Below, piece after piece: positions 54,943 to 63,965 of a stretch of 64,000 bases of DNA (position 1 is the first letter of the stretch; every line of letters starts with the position of its first letter). This DNA comes from Paeniglutamicibacter quisquiliarum. Lineage in GTDB: Bacteria > Actinomycetota > Actinomycetes > Actinomycetales > Micrococcaceae. The translations under genes and the position numbers were made by a program. A model generated the notes under the pieces. The model was not told where the DNA came from and made no database searches. It saw only the letters and a program-made list of their open reading frames with translations. The DNA lies in NCBI RefSeq assembly GCF_019084045.1, contig NZ_JAHRED010000004.1, positions 1-64,000 of the forward strand, given 5' to 3'.

Positions 54943-56442
54943 CTATTTGTCCATCGAGTGCTGCGCCAGGAAGGAATACACTTCGGTCTCGTCCACGCCC
55001 GGGAACGCCCCCTGCGGCATGGCGGCCAACAGGTGCGTCTGGGCACGGGCACTGGGCCATGCCTGCCCCGCCCACTGCCGTTGCAGCTCCAGCGGCGGGC
55101 GGCGGCAGCACGATTCGTCCGGGCAGGTGGAGGTCGAGCGCTCGGTGGTGTCGCGCCCGCGGAACCACTTCACGTGCACGTAGGGAACCCCGATGCTCAG
55201 CGAGAACTTGCCGGTGTTTGAACGCTCGGTCCGCGCGGTGCACCAGAAAGTGCCGGCGACCGTGTCGGTGTACTGGTTGTAGGCGCTGAACTGGTCGGCC
55301 ACGTCGAAGACCTCGCGGCTGGTCCAGTACCTGCACACCGACTGGCCCTCGATGGCGCCCATGTGGTCCATCGGGAAGTTCACGCCGTCGTTCTCGTAGG
55401 CCTTGTGGATGATGCCCGATTCGTGGACCTTCTGGAAATGCACGGTGATGCCCAGGTGCTCGGTGGCCAGGTTGGTGAAGCGGTGCGCGGCGGTCTCGTA
55501 GGAGACGGCGAAGGCGTCCCGGATGTCCTCGACGGCCAGCTCGCGGGCGCTCTTGGCGCGCTGCAGGAATTCCACCGTGGCCTTTTCCGGCATCATCAGG
55601 GAGGCGGCAAAGTAGTTGGTGGCCACGCGTTGGCGCAGGAACTCGGCGTAGTCGCCCGGGGTGGCATGGCCCAGCACGTGGTGGCCGAAGGCCTGGAGCA
55701 GCACCGAGCGGGTGGAATGTTCCGAGCGCTGGGACTGGGTGAGGTAGACCCGCATGTTCTTCAGGTCGGTGACCGAGCGGGTGGAGTGCGGCAGGTCCGA
55801 GACGTTGTGCAGGGAAAAGCCCAGGTGCGAGGCGATGTCGGCGACCTGGTGGTGCGAGAGCGGGCCGGACGCATGGCCGATGGCCTTGAGCACGCGCGCG
55901 GCCTCCTTCTCGATCGCCGGGAAGTAGTTGTTGCGCGCCTTCATCTCGCCGCGCAGTTCCGCGTTGGCGCGGCGGGCCTCTTCGGGCGTGGCCGACTGCT
56001 CGTTGAGCCGCCGCTCCAGCTCGCCCTGCAACCCGACCAGGGATTCGAGCACGTCCATGGGCAGGCGGGAGGAGATGCGCACCTTGGGCAGTCCGAGGGA
56101 TTGGTAGAGCGGACCGCGCTGGGCGCGTTCCAGCTCGATTTCCAGGGCCGCGCGCCGGGTGGGCGGCGCGGCGCCGAGCAGCTCGTCCAGCCCGACCCCG
56201 AAGATCGCGGCCAGGGACTTGAGCATGCTGAGCTTGGGCTCGCGCTTGCCGTTTTCCATCAGCGACAGCTGGCTGGGCGCGGTCCCGACGGCCTCGGAGA
56301 GGTCATCGAGGGTCATCGACTTGGCCTTGCGCAGGTGGCGGATCCGCCGGCCGAGGGAAATGATGTCCAGCTGCTCGGCGTCCTCCGGCGACAGTGCGCT
56401 CTTTTCCGGCGTAGCGGGCCGGCTCCATGTGGGGGTGCTCAC
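54943..56442 (-). CDS. ScfR/RamB-type XRE regulator
   Basis: 499 residues. The XRE helix-turn-helix (IRHLRKAKSMTLDDLSEAVG, SQLSLMENGKREPKLSML) occupies residues 30-85. An IrrE/ImmA-like middle has AFGHHVLGHA in place of a full HExxH site, and the C-terminal DUF2083 domain has conserved Cys (STCPDESCCRRPP). This architecture matches short-chain-acyl/acetate regulators such as RamB. It may sense acetyl-CoA flux from the taurine pathway. The start is GTG 56442 without a clear ribosome site. It is divergent from the GNAT gene. Confidence 0.9.
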   Translation of the reverse strand: MSTPTWSRPATPEKSALSPEDAEQLDIISLGRRIRHLRKAKSMTLDDLSEAVGTAPSQLSLMENGKREPKLSMLKSLAAIFGVGLDELLGAAPPTRRAALEIELERAQRGPLYQSLGLPKVRISSRLPMDVLESLVGLQGELERRLNEQSATPEEARRANAELRGEMKARNNYFPAIEKEAARVLKAIGHASGPLSHHQVADIASHLGFSLHNVSDLPHSTRSVTDLKNMRVYLTQSQRSEHSTRSVLLQAFGHHVLGHATPGDYAEFLRQRVATNYFAASLMMPEKATVEFLQRAKSARELAVEDIRDAFAVSYETAAHRFTNLATEHLGITVHFQKVHESGIIHKAYENDGVNFPMDHMGAIEGQSVCRYWTSREVFDVADQFSAYNQYTDTVAGTFWCTARTERSNTGKFSLSIGVPYVHVKWFRGRDTTERSTSTCPDESCCRRPPLELQRQWAGQAWPSARAQTHLLAAMPQGAFPGVDETEVYSFLAQHSMDK

Positions 56443-56586
56443 GTTTTCAGGGTACGCGAAGAAGTAAAGATCTTCCCAGCACTATGTCCGATCAGAAGGA
56501 TCCGGAAACGCCAAACATGCGCTTTGGGCAATTTTCAGGTTCGTGGTCTTCGCCCGGGGTTGCGCCGAATACACGCCGCTGACAGC

Positions 56587-57384
56587 ATGAAACCGGTGAC
56601 CGACCACGCGAAGTACCTCAAGGCCTACGACGACCAGCTCCGCACCGACGCCGAAACGCCCAGCGCTATCCGGGTCGCGAGGCTGGAGACCCTGCGGCTG
56701 GTGACATTCGCCGGCGGGCGCGGCTTCATCACGTACCGGGATCTGGGATCCCTTGACGAAGACGGGGTCGCCACACTCGTTGGCCGGGCGCTGGACCATT
56801 ACCGCAAGGATCCGAAAATCGCCGGCGTCGAGTGGAAGAGCCGGGGACACGACCATGCGCCGGGGTTGCACGAGGCGCTGCTGGCCCATGGATTCCTGCC
56901 CGGGGAAACCGAATCGATCATGATCGGGGCCCTGGAGGGGTTATGTGCCGACGTCCCGACCCCGGCCGGGGTGGGACTGCGGCGGATCACCGGCGAAGCT
57001 GATGTTCGCGCCATGTGCACGATGGTCGAGGCGGCATTCGGCAACCCCGCCAACACCCGGCTTGCCGATGCCCTTCTTAACCGCCTGGCACGCAACGACG
57101 GCATGGAGCTGTGGGTGGCCGAGACCGATGGGCGCATGGTCGGCGCAGGCAGGCTCGAGCCCGTCCCGGACACCGACTTCGTGGGCGTCTGGGGCGGCGC
57201 CACCCTCGCGGCCTACCGCGGGCGCGGCATCTACCGCGCCCTGACCGCGGCACGGGCGCGGTCGGCGCTGGCCCAGGGCAAGACGCTGGTCCACAGCGAC
57301 TCGACGGAGTACTCGCGGCCCATCCTCGAACGCTCCGGCCTGCTCAAGGTCTCGACAACCACCCCCTATAACTGGTCACGCTGA
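56587..57384 (+). CDS. GNAT-family N-acetyltransferase
   Basis: 265 residues. The C-terminal half is a GNAT domain: LWVAETDGRMVGAGRLEPV (strand 4) and GGATLAAYRGRGIYRALTAA with the RGRG acetyl-CoA loop. The N-terminal half is a degenerate second unit (VEWKSRGHDHAPGLHEALL). Acceptor unknown. ATG 56587 is chosen because upstream frame is antisense to the ScfR-type gene. It is convergent with the monooxygenase gene, 22 bases apart. Confidence 0.82.
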   Translation: MKPVTDHAKYLKAYDDQLRTDAETPSAIRVARLETLRLVTFAGGRGFITYRDLGSLDEDGVATLVGRALDHYRKDPKIAGVEWKSRGHDHAPGLHEALLAHGFLPGETESIMIGALEGLCADVPTPAGVGLRRITGEADVRAMCTMVEAAFGNPANTRLADALLNRLARNDGMELWVAETDGRMVGAGRLEPVPDTDFVGVWGGATLAAYRGRGIYRALTAARARSALAQGKTLVHSDSTEYSRPILERSGLLKVSTTTPYNWSR

Positions 57385-57406
57385 GCCGGCAGGCCACTGC
57401 TCCCGA

Positions 57407-58645
57407 CTACGCCTTTTTCGAGGCCCCGATGGCCCAGACCCGCGGCAGGGCCACGCCGTTGACGGCGCTGTCGCCCACCAGCCGGGCCTTGTAGACCCAG
57501 GGGTTGTGGTTGCCGGCGGTGCGGGCGTTGCGCCAGTGGCGGTCCAGGTTCTTGGTGGTGCTGGTGGCCGAGGCGGCCAGGGCGTCAAAGGCGTGGGTCA
57601 CCGCGTTGAGCACCAACGGGGTGAGCGCCACCTGCGCCTGGGCCGAGGCCAATTCCGCGGCATCGTTGGCTGCCTCGTCCTCTTGCCCGGTGACGTCGCC
57701 GGTGTGGATCCCGACGGCGGTATCGTGGGCGCGCTGCAGGGAGGCGGCCACACGCTCCACCGCACCGGCAGCGACGAATGCCGCGGCGGACACCTCGCCG
57801 ACGATTTGCAGCAGCTGCGGGTCCTGGCCCGCCACCTCGGCCGCCGCGTGGCTGAAGGTGCGCTTGCGTGCGGCCAGCTCGGCGGCGAACTCGCGTTCAA
57901 CGGCGCGCGCAGTTCCCGCCAGCACCGCCAGCAGCACCTCCTGGTAGAAGGCGGTCTGGTACTTGAACCGGGTGTCGAATTCGATGAGGTTCTCGGGGGC
58001 AACCACAGCGTTGGTGAATGTGGAGGTTCCGGTGCCGGTGGTGCGCTGGCCGAAGCCGTCCCAGTCGTCCTCGAGCCGCACGCCGGGCTGGTGGGCGTTG
58101 ACGGCTGCAATGACCCGGGTGCCGGTGTCGGCACGCTGCGCGTAGGTGTCGATCCAGTCGGCGTAGATCGACCCGGTCGAGTAGTACTTGGCCCCGTTGA
58201 CCACGAACCCGCCGTTGCCGTCCGGAGTGACCTTGGTGTTCACCTCCCCCACGGTGACGGTCCCGACCTCCGTCCAGGAGTTGCCGACCAGCTCGCCGGC
58301 GGCAAAGCGCGCCAACCAAATGTCGCGATTCTCGCCGGGTGCGGCGACCAGCCGGTCCTCCACAAAGGCGAAGTGCGCACGCAGCGCCTGGGTGATGTTG
58401 GGGTCGGCTGCAGCCAGTTCGGTGAGCAGTTCGAAGAGCTCCGGAAGCGTGGCACCTGCCCCGCCGTGGGACTCGGGCACGCGGACCGCCCCGAACCCGG
58501 CGGCGGCCAGCGCCGCCACCTGTTCGCGGGGTAGCGACTGGGTGCGATCGCGTTCCGAGGCACCGGCGGCGATGTCGGCGAAGAGCGGGGCGAAGCGGGC
58601 CGAGAGCTGCTCGAGCCGGCTGCGGGTCAGGGACGTCGTGGTCAT
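57407..58645 (-). CDS. DszC/SfnB-type acyl-CoA-dehydrogenase-fold monooxygenase
   Basis: 412 residues of the acyl-CoA dehydrogenase fold. VPESHGGAGATLPELFELL, FVVNGAKYYSTGS and YADWIDTYAQ with the late RNARTAGNHNPWVYKARLVG are typical of the flavin-dependent sulfur-acquisition branch (SfnB, DszC) rather than true dehydrogenases. Such enzymes use reduced flavin from a partner reductase to oxygenate sulfur compounds such as sulfones. AGGAGCC precedes ATG 58645. The SAM-I leader upstream predicts expression when sulfur is short. Confidence 0.85.
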   Translation of the reverse strand: MTTTSLTRSRLEQLSARFAPLFADIAAGASERDRTQSLPREQVAALAAAGFGAVRVPESHGGAGATLPELFELLTELAAADPNITQALRAHFAFVEDRLVAAPGENRDIWLARFAAGELVGNSWTEVGTVTVGEVNTKVTPDGNGGFVVNGAKYYSTGSIYADWIDTYAQRADTGTRVIAAVNAHQPGVRLEDDWDGFGQRTTGTGTSTFTNAVVAPENLIEFDTRFKYQTAFYQEVLLAVLAGTARAVEREFAAELAARKRTFSHAAAEVAGQDPQLLQIVGEVSAAAFVAAGAVERVAASLQRAHDTAVGIHTGDVTGQEDEAANDAAELASAQAQVALTPLVLNAVTHAFDALAASATSTTKNLDRHWRNARTAGNHNPWVYKARLVGDSAVNGVALPRVWAIGASKKA

Positions 58646-58787
58646 GTGTTGGCTCCTGGTGGTGTCGACGAATGGATGGAAATGGATCGGGTCGGCCGCG
58701 GAAAGCGACCCCTCACCTATTTCGGCGGGCAAGGACTGCGCGAAGCCGCTTCCCGTCGGACATGCAGGGCCGTCGGAATCGCGAAGC

Positions 58788-58881
58788 CTCCATCGTTCCT
58801 GGCCGAAGCACTATCCACGGATTGCTCCGTGGACTTGCTGCGGCGTCAACAAGCCAGGTCTCTCGGCCGCTCTGGATGGGT
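58788..58881 (-). ncRNA. SAM-I (S-box) riboswitch upstream of the monooxygenase gene
   Basis: The minus-strand leader carries the S-box core: CATCCAGAGCGGCCGAGAGA, then GTTGACGCCGCAGCAA. Closing stem P1 is CCATC (58875-58879) with GATGG (58790-58794); P2 is GCGGC/GCCGC; P3 is TCCACGG/CCGTGGA. A six-base pseudoknot CCTGGC (58853-58858) with GCCAGG (58798-58803) is present. It ends about 140 bases before the start codon, leaving room for an expression platform. Repression by S-adenosylmethionine is expected. Confidence 0.82.
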
Positions 58882-59195
58882 ACCCGTTGAGTCAAACAGC
58901 CGACATGATCGGGCGGAACCCGGCTGTCACATGAGGACCAAGTACCGACGCCCAAGGTCACATTCCGGATTTCCCGCGGCGCGGGTCCGGACCCCAGGGG
59001 ATATTCGCCAGGGCAACGCGTCATCGACGGCAAGAAACCTTTATCTTTCGACACGAACTTGGAACGGGGCCGGGCAGGTGCACCGGATGTCGGGCCCCTG
59101 GGAAGGGCAGGTCCACAGCCAAAACATCTTGCCGGATTTCATGCCACGGACCGCAGAAGAAAACTAGAATTGAGGTACGGACAAAGGACCCGGTG
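58882..59195. other. Intergenic region upstream of the SAM-I leader
   Basis: About 310 bases between the riboswitch and the small gene at 59196. It should contain the promoters for both divergent units. No gene or clear repeat is seen. Confidence 0.5.
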
Positions 59196-59498
59196 ATGAC
59201 GATGAAAAAGATGTTCCCCCGCCCGGAAGGCGCCCAGGGCAGGACCTCACGGATGGGTCCTGCCGCCCTGCACGGTTCGGCGTCAAGCCCCGGCCTTCCA
59301 AATCTCGCGGGTGCCCAGATCCCCGGTCCCGGCACCAGGCACCTGCTTTACGGCGAGGACGGCCGGTTGTCCGACGCGGCCGCCGACCCCTGGGAGCTTG
59401 AGGGACATTTGGGGTCCCGCGGCGGGCTTCGCCGTTTCCTGGGCCGCGTCCTCGGTCGCTCGGCGCGCCGCCAGGAATCCGATCCGATGAATCCCTGA
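59196..59498 (+). CDS. Small basic hypothetical protein
   Basis: 100 residues, not recognised. It begins MTMKKMFPRPEG, is rich in Gly, Pro, Arg and Ser, and ends with an Arg-rich helix (GGLRRFLGRVLGRSARRQE). AAAGGA lies seven bases before ATG 59196, and a hairpin follows 17 bases after the stop, so it behaves like a short transcription unit. No signal peptide or membrane segment is visible. Confidence 0.5.
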   Translation: MTMKKMFPRPEGAQGRTSRMGPAALHGSASSPGLPNLAGAQIPGPGTRHLLYGEDGRLSDAAADPWELEGHLGSRGGLRRFLGRVLGRSARRQESDPMNP

Positions 59499-59515
59499 CA
59501 CATCGGTCAACCCAG

Positions 59516-59546
59516 GCGCAGGAAACCACTTCCGTGGTTCCTGCGC
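59516..59546 (+). terminator. Hairpin after the small basic gene
   Basis: GCGCAGGAAACCAC and GTGGTTCCTGCGC pair around TTCC with a one-base bulge. Downstream is TTGATGTTCCC, only weakly T-rich. Confidence 0.55.
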
Positions 59547-59641
59547 TTGATGTTCCCACGGCCTTGTCACGAAAGTCTCCCGAGCCCTCCCGGTCTGGTT
59601 ACATGTAGCAAGGGAACGAGTGTGAGGGGGCGAGCGCCTAC

Positions 59642-60820
59642 GTGGCCAAGGAATCCACCGGCGCGGCCGGGACGATACCCGACCCGGTGCTTCGATCCGT
59701 TGGCTTCCTGGCATTTTTTGACCGCTTCGCCACCCCGCCGATGCTCGTCGCCCTGGCCACGTTCACCGAACTAACCCTTGCCCAGGCAGTCCAGTTGGTT
59801 GCCGCCTATTCGCTGTTCTACGCGCTCGGGCAGCCGTTGTGGGGCTTGCTCAGCGACCGGTTCGGCCGGCTGACGGTGCTGCGGCTCGCCTTGGCCGGTG
59901 CCGCGCTCGGCGCCGTCACGAGCGCCCTATTCGTTGCATACGGGCCGCTGCTCGTGGTCCGGGCATTCACGGGCTTCATGTTCGGTGCCCTCTACCCGAC
60001 CCTGCTCACGCTGCTGGGCGACACCCGGAAGGGGACCGACCGCGCACGGGGGCTCTCTGACCTGCAAATCTATTCCTCGCTGGGGGCAACCCTGGCCACT
60101 TTGGGCGCCGGAGCCGTTGCGACCTTTGTCGATTGGCGTCTGGTCTTCGGGCTTCCCGCGCTCGGGGCCGCGGCAATTCTCGTTGCGTTGGCAAGGGTGC
60201 GAGTACCGCCGGCGGTGCGCGGTCGATTCCGGCTGCGGCTGGCCTTCACTCGCGCGGCGGTTGGCCTCTATGCCATTGCCATGCTGGAAGGCATGGTGCT
60301 GCTCGGCACCCTGACCTACATCGTGCCGGCGCTCCAGCACGCCGGCGTGGGGATCGGTTTGGCCGGGCTGTTGGCCACCGGCTATGCCGTCGGGGTGATA
60401 GTCGGTGCCCGCGCGATGAAGGCCCTGGTGCACCATTTCTCCCGGACCCGGCTGATCTGTGCCGGGGGCTCGGTACTGGCGCTGGCCTGCGGGATCTCCA
60501 TGCTGTGGCCCGTCCCGGCGGCGGTCACCGCCACTGCGACCCTGATCGGGGTGGCCAACGCCGTCATGCATTCGTCCATGCAGGGCTGGGCAACCGACGT
60601 GTCACCACGGGCCCGCGCGACAACGGTATCGATGTTCGCCGCATCGCTGTTCCTGGGCGGATCGCTGGGAAATTTCGCCACCGCCGCGCTCGCCGAGACC
60701 GGTTCCTTTGCCGTCATCTTCGGATTCGGCCTGCTGGCCAGCGCGGTGCTGACAATCGCCGCGACGACCGCCCATGCCGGATGGAGCCGCGGCCACGCGG
60801 ATCCCGCAACCCGGGGATAG
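59642..60820 (+). CDS. MFS transporter
   Basis: 392 residues and about twelve helices. PLWGLLSDRFGRLTVLRLAL is the loop 2-3 signature, and the LYPTLLTLLGDTRKGTDRAR region matches the helix 4-5 part of drug:H+ exporters. The C-terminal half repeats the pattern (SSMQGWATDVSPRARATTVS). Substrate unknown; export is more likely than uptake. The start is GTG 59642 with a weak GAGGGGG element. It stands between a small gene and the phosphoesterase gene. Confidence 0.87.
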   Translation: MAKESTGAAGTIPDPVLRSVGFLAFFDRFATPPMLVALATFTELTLAQAVQLVAAYSLFYALGQPLWGLLSDRFGRLTVLRLALAGAALGAVTSALFVAYGPLLVVRAFTGFMFGALYPTLLTLLGDTRKGTDRARGLSDLQIYSSLGATLATLGAGAVATFVDWRLVFGLPALGAAAILVALARVRVPPAVRGRFRLRLAFTRAAVGLYAIAMLEGMVLLGTLTYIVPALQHAGVGIGLAGLLATGYAVGVIVGARAMKALVHHFSRTRLICAGGSVLALACGISMLWPVPAAVTATATLIGVANAVMHSSMQGWATDVSPRARATTVSMFAASLFLGGSLGNFATAALAETGSFAVIFGFGLLASAVLTIAATTAHAGWSRGHADPATRG

Positions 60821-61083
60821 CCGCCACGACGCTTTCGGGTGTTCCGCCCGTGCCACGTTACCCGGCGGTCCCCACCGGCCCGTGGTCGTTGCCGTTTCGG
60901 AACCGACGCCGGAACACCGGGGAAACATTGCCCGCGACCTCGTTCACCAACCTGTGGGCGAGTCTTTGCCGACAGGCCCCCTGCCCGGACCCCAATCCCG
61001 GTGTCCCATTCACCCGGGCTTGGAATGTTGGAGGTGCCCACGAAAAGGTCGGCAGGTATTCCCCCCATACCCGGAGGTACGTC

Positions 61084-62907
61084 GTGCAGTCGTTCACCAA
61101 ACCACCCAAGAAGCATTCATTGCGCCCCATCGGGCTCACCGCCGGAACCCTGGCTCTTCTGGCCGCGGCAGCCCTGGTCGCTCCCGCCGCCAGCGCCGCA
61201 CCGGCGGCCGGCGATTGGGACGCGGCCGCCTACCGCGGCGCCGTCGATGTCGTGAAGTCGGCAGGCGACACCGCCGGGCAGGCCATCGACGGAATCGTCT
61301 TCGATGACACAAACAAGAACTCCAGGCAGGACGCCAACGAGCGCGGCGTCAACGGCGTGACCGTGTCAAACGGGCGCGACGTCACCAAGACCGATTCGAA
61401 GGGCCGTTACGAGCTGCCTGCCTTCGACAACATGAGCGTGTTCGTCACCCAGCCACGCGGCTACCAGGTGCCGGTCGACGAAAACAACGTCGCCCAGTTC
61501 TCCTACCACCACCTGCCCGCAGGTTCCCCGGAGCTGAAGTTCGGCGGCATCGCCCCGACCGGCGCCCTGCCCGAGGCAGTGAACTTCCCGCTGGCCAAGA
61601 GCAAACTGACCCAGTCCCCCGAGCAGCACTGCCTGATCGGCGGCGACATCCAGACCTACAACCAGGACGAGGTCGAATACGCCCGCAACGGCGCCTTCGC
61701 CGACCTGGCCCAGCGCACCGACTACGAGGGCTGCGGCGCCCTGTTCATTGGAGACGTGGTCGGCGACGACCTTTCCTTCTACCCGCAGACCCGCGAGCTG
61801 GCCAGCGTCCTGAACGGCCCGGCGCGCTTCCTGCCCGGCAACCACGACCTGGACTTCGACTCGGCCACCAGCGAGCACGCGTTCGACACCTTCAAGGCCA
61901 ACCTCGGCCCGGAGTACTACTCCTACGACGCCGGCAAGGCCCACGTGGTTGCGCTTAACACCGTCGAGTACCCGACCAAGCAGCCCGCCGCGAAGGGCGA
62001 CTACACCGGTTCCCTGGACAAGCAGCAGCTCCAGTGGCTGCGCAACGACATCGCCCAGGTGCCGATGAACAAGGTCATCGTGCTGGCCGCGCACATCCCG
62101 CTGCTTGACTTCGCCGACCAGGGAAGCGCCAAGCACCAGGTCAAGCAGGTCGCCGAGATCTACGAACTGCTGAAGGGCCGCGAGGTCGTGGCATTGGGCG
62201 GACACACCCACAGCATCGAGAACATGCGCGAGGGCGACAAGCTCGAGGGCTGGAACGACATCTTCGGCATCGACGGCCTGCCCTTCACCCACATCACCGC
62301 CGGCGCCATCTCCGGCGACTGGTACTCCGGACGCGACGGCGAGAGCGGCTACCCGCTCGCCCTGCAGCGCGACGGCGGACGCCCGGGCGTGCTGACCCTT
62401 GACATCAAGAACACCGATGTCGTCGAGCGCTTCACCGTCCGCGGCGAAGAGGACTCCGTGCAGATGGCCCTGGGGCTGAACACCCCTGCCTACCGCGACT
62501 GGTACGCCGCGAACCTTTCCAACAAGGGCAAGGCCCCCGAGTTCGAGAACCCGCTGTCCGTGCCGAAGGCCGACCTGGCCAACAACACGTGGCTGACCAC
62601 CAACTTCTGGATGGGTTCCACCGGCTCCACCGTCAAGGTGAGCATCGACGGCGCGGCATCCACCGAAGCGACCCGCACCCAGGCGATGGAAGGCGAAGCC
62701 CCGCTGGTCGGCGCCGAGTACTCCGACCCGGTGGCAGTGGCCGAGCAGCTGGTCAACGGCGGCAGCGTCGCTGACCGCTCCATGCACCTGTGGCGCCTGG
62801 AACTGCCCTCCGGCCTCGCCGTCGGCGAGCACACCGCGGAGGTCACCGCGACCGACGTGCACGGCCGCGAATTCACGCAGACCCTGACCTTCGAGGTCAC
62901 CGAGTAG
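61084..62907 (+). CDS. Secreted calcineurin-like phosphoesterase
   Basis: 607 residues. A signal peptide (LAAAALVAPAASAAPAAG) is followed by a small SdrD-B-like beta domain (GIVFDDTNKNSRQD), then the metallophosphatase core with GGDIQ, GDVVGD, PGNHDLDFD, AAHIPLLD and GGHTHSIE, giving the two-metal site. The C-terminal 150 residues form a calcineurin-type accessory domain. It would act outside the cell on phosphate esters. GTG 61084 is fixed by GGAGGT seven bases upstream. A terminator follows. Region 60821-61083 shows no gene. Confidence 0.9.
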   Translation: MQSFTKPPKKHSLRPIGLTAGTLALLAAAALVAPAASAAPAAGDWDAAAYRGAVDVVKSAGDTAGQAIDGIVFDDTNKNSRQDANERGVNGVTVSNGRDVTKTDSKGRYELPAFDNMSVFVTQPRGYQVPVDENNVAQFSYHHLPAGSPELKFGGIAPTGALPEAVNFPLAKSKLTQSPEQHCLIGGDIQTYNQDEVEYARNGAFADLAQRTDYEGCGALFIGDVVGDDLSFYPQTRELASVLNGPARFLPGNHDLDFDSATSEHAFDTFKANLGPEYYSYDAGKAHVVALNTVEYPTKQPAAKGDYTGSLDKQQLQWLRNDIAQVPMNKVIVLAAHIPLLDFADQGSAKHQVKQVAEIYELLKGREVVALGGHTHSIENMREGDKLEGWNDIFGIDGLPFTHITAGAISGDWYSGRDGESGYPLALQRDGGRPGVLTLDIKNTDVVERFTVRGEEDSVQMALGLNTPAYRDWYAANLSNKGKAPEFENPLSVPKADLANNTWLTTNFWMGSTGSTVKVSIDGAASTEATRTQAMEGEAPLVGAEYSDPVAVAEQLVNGGSVADRSMHLWRLELPSGLAVGEHTAEVTATDVHGREFTQTLTFEVTE

Positions 62908-62935
62908 CATCCCGCTTCACACAATCCAGCGCACT

Positions 62936-62984
62936 GGCGGTGCGTCGCGGCTTTCGGGCCGCGGCGCACCGCCGTCGTTTGTTC
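62936..62984 (+). terminator. Intrinsic-type terminator after the phosphoesterase gene
   Basis: GGCGGTGCGTCGCGGC and GCCGCGGCGCACCGCC pair with one mismatch around TTTCGG, followed by a T-rich stretch (GTCGTTTGTTC). It lies 28 bases after the stop and can also act for the converging gene. Confidence 0.75.
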
Positions 62985-63023
62985 GGCTGCCCCGCGGCCG
63001 TGCCCGGTGGCACACGGTCGAGG

Positions 63024-63851
63024 TCAGGGGCGTTGTGTCTGTGCCAGCATGAACTCCCGTGCCGCGCGAGCCTGCTCCGCGGTCGGCCTTATGCCGGTGT
63101 AGAGCACGAATTGCTCCAGGGCCTGCAGTGCCGCAACATCGGTGCCTGTCACGACCGGCTTCCCGGCGGTGCGCGCCGCGCGAATCAGCGGCGTTTCCGC
63201 CGGGACGGACACGACGTCGAACACCGCCTGCGCGGCAGCCACCTGTTCCGGCGGGAACGGCATCTGGTCCGCCTCGGGGCCGCCGGCCATCCCAATGGGG
63301 GTGACGTTGACCAAAAGCTCCGCACCGTCGAAGGTCTCCGACGCCCAGGTGAACCCGTAAGTCTCGGCCAGTTTCCGTCCCGCCGCCTCGTTGCGGGCCA
63401 CCACCACCACGTTTTGGAAGCCGACGTGCCGCAGCGCCGCCACCACCGCCTTGGCCATTCCGCCGGAGCCCCTGACCATGGTCCGCAGGGTCGCGGGAAG
63501 CTGGTGGACCCTCAGCAGCTCGACCACCGCCGAAAAATCGGTGTTGTGGGCCGTGAGGACGCCGTTTTCATTGACGATGGTGTTCACCGAATCGATGGCC
63601 GCGGCGGAGGGCGCCAAATGGTCGACGAGCGGAATCACGGCTTCCTTGTAAGGCATGGAAACGGCGGCGCCCCGGATGCCCAGACCACGGATCCCGGCGA
63701 CGGCCTGGGCCAGGTCGGTGGGGGCGAATGCCTTGTAGATCCAGTTCAGGCCCAATTGCCCGTACAGGTGGTTGTGGAAAAGTGTCCCGTTGTTGCTGGG
63801 TCGCGCCGCCAACGAGATACAGAGCGTCATGTCCTTGTTCAAAATCGGCAT
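63024..63851 (-). CDS. Shikimate 5-dehydrogenase-like protein
   Basis: 275 residues. VSMPYKEAVIPLVD holds the substrate lysine and DSVNTIVNENGVLTAHNTDF the following shikimate-binding Asn/Asp, as in AroE. The nucleotide turn reads VRGSGGMAKAVVAAL (AroE: GAGGA). No aromatic-pathway gene is adjacent, and the N-terminus (ISLAARPSNNGTLFHNHLYG) departs from canonical AroE, so it is probably an AroE-like paralogue acting in quinate/shikimate use or another oxidation. A palindrome lies 33 bases upstream. Confidence 0.82.
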   Translation of the reverse strand: MPILNKDMTLCISLAARPSNNGTLFHNHLYGQLGLNWIYKAFAPTDLAQAVAGIRGLGIRGAAVSMPYKEAVIPLVDHLAPSAAAIDSVNTIVNENGVLTAHNTDFSAVVELLRVHQLPATLRTMVRGSGGMAKAVVAALRHVGFQNVVVVARNEAAGRKLAETYGFTWASETFDGAELLVNVTPIGMAGGPEADQMPFPPEQVAAAQAVFDVVSVPAETPLIRAARTAGKPVVTGTDVAALQALEQFVLYTGIRPTAEQARAAREFMLAQTQRP

Positions 63852-63883
63852 GACCTCAGTCTATTCGGCGGCCGCGGACCTAA

Positions 63884-63901
63884 TTTCTGGACGTCCAGAA
63901 A
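63884..63901. promoter_or_regulatory. 18-bp perfect palindrome, probable operator
   Basis: TTTCTGGACGTCCAGAAA is fully self-complementary and lies between the shikimate-dehydrogenase-like gene and the probable divergent gene starting near 63966. Its length and place suit a TetR-type repressor site. Confidence 0.5.
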
Positions 63902-63965
63902 AACGGTCCGGAGGCAACGGCCGGCCCCGAACGGGAATCCGAACAGCAAACGGCGAGCGCTGACG

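Noticed and set aside
55363-56586. 5' extension of the GNAT frame
   Set aside because: It is antisense to the ScfR-type regulator and shows no homologous pattern; the acetyltransferase begins at 56587.
60133-61083. Extension of the phosphoesterase into the MFS gene
   Set aside because: The signal peptide and GGAGGT site place the start at GTG 61084.
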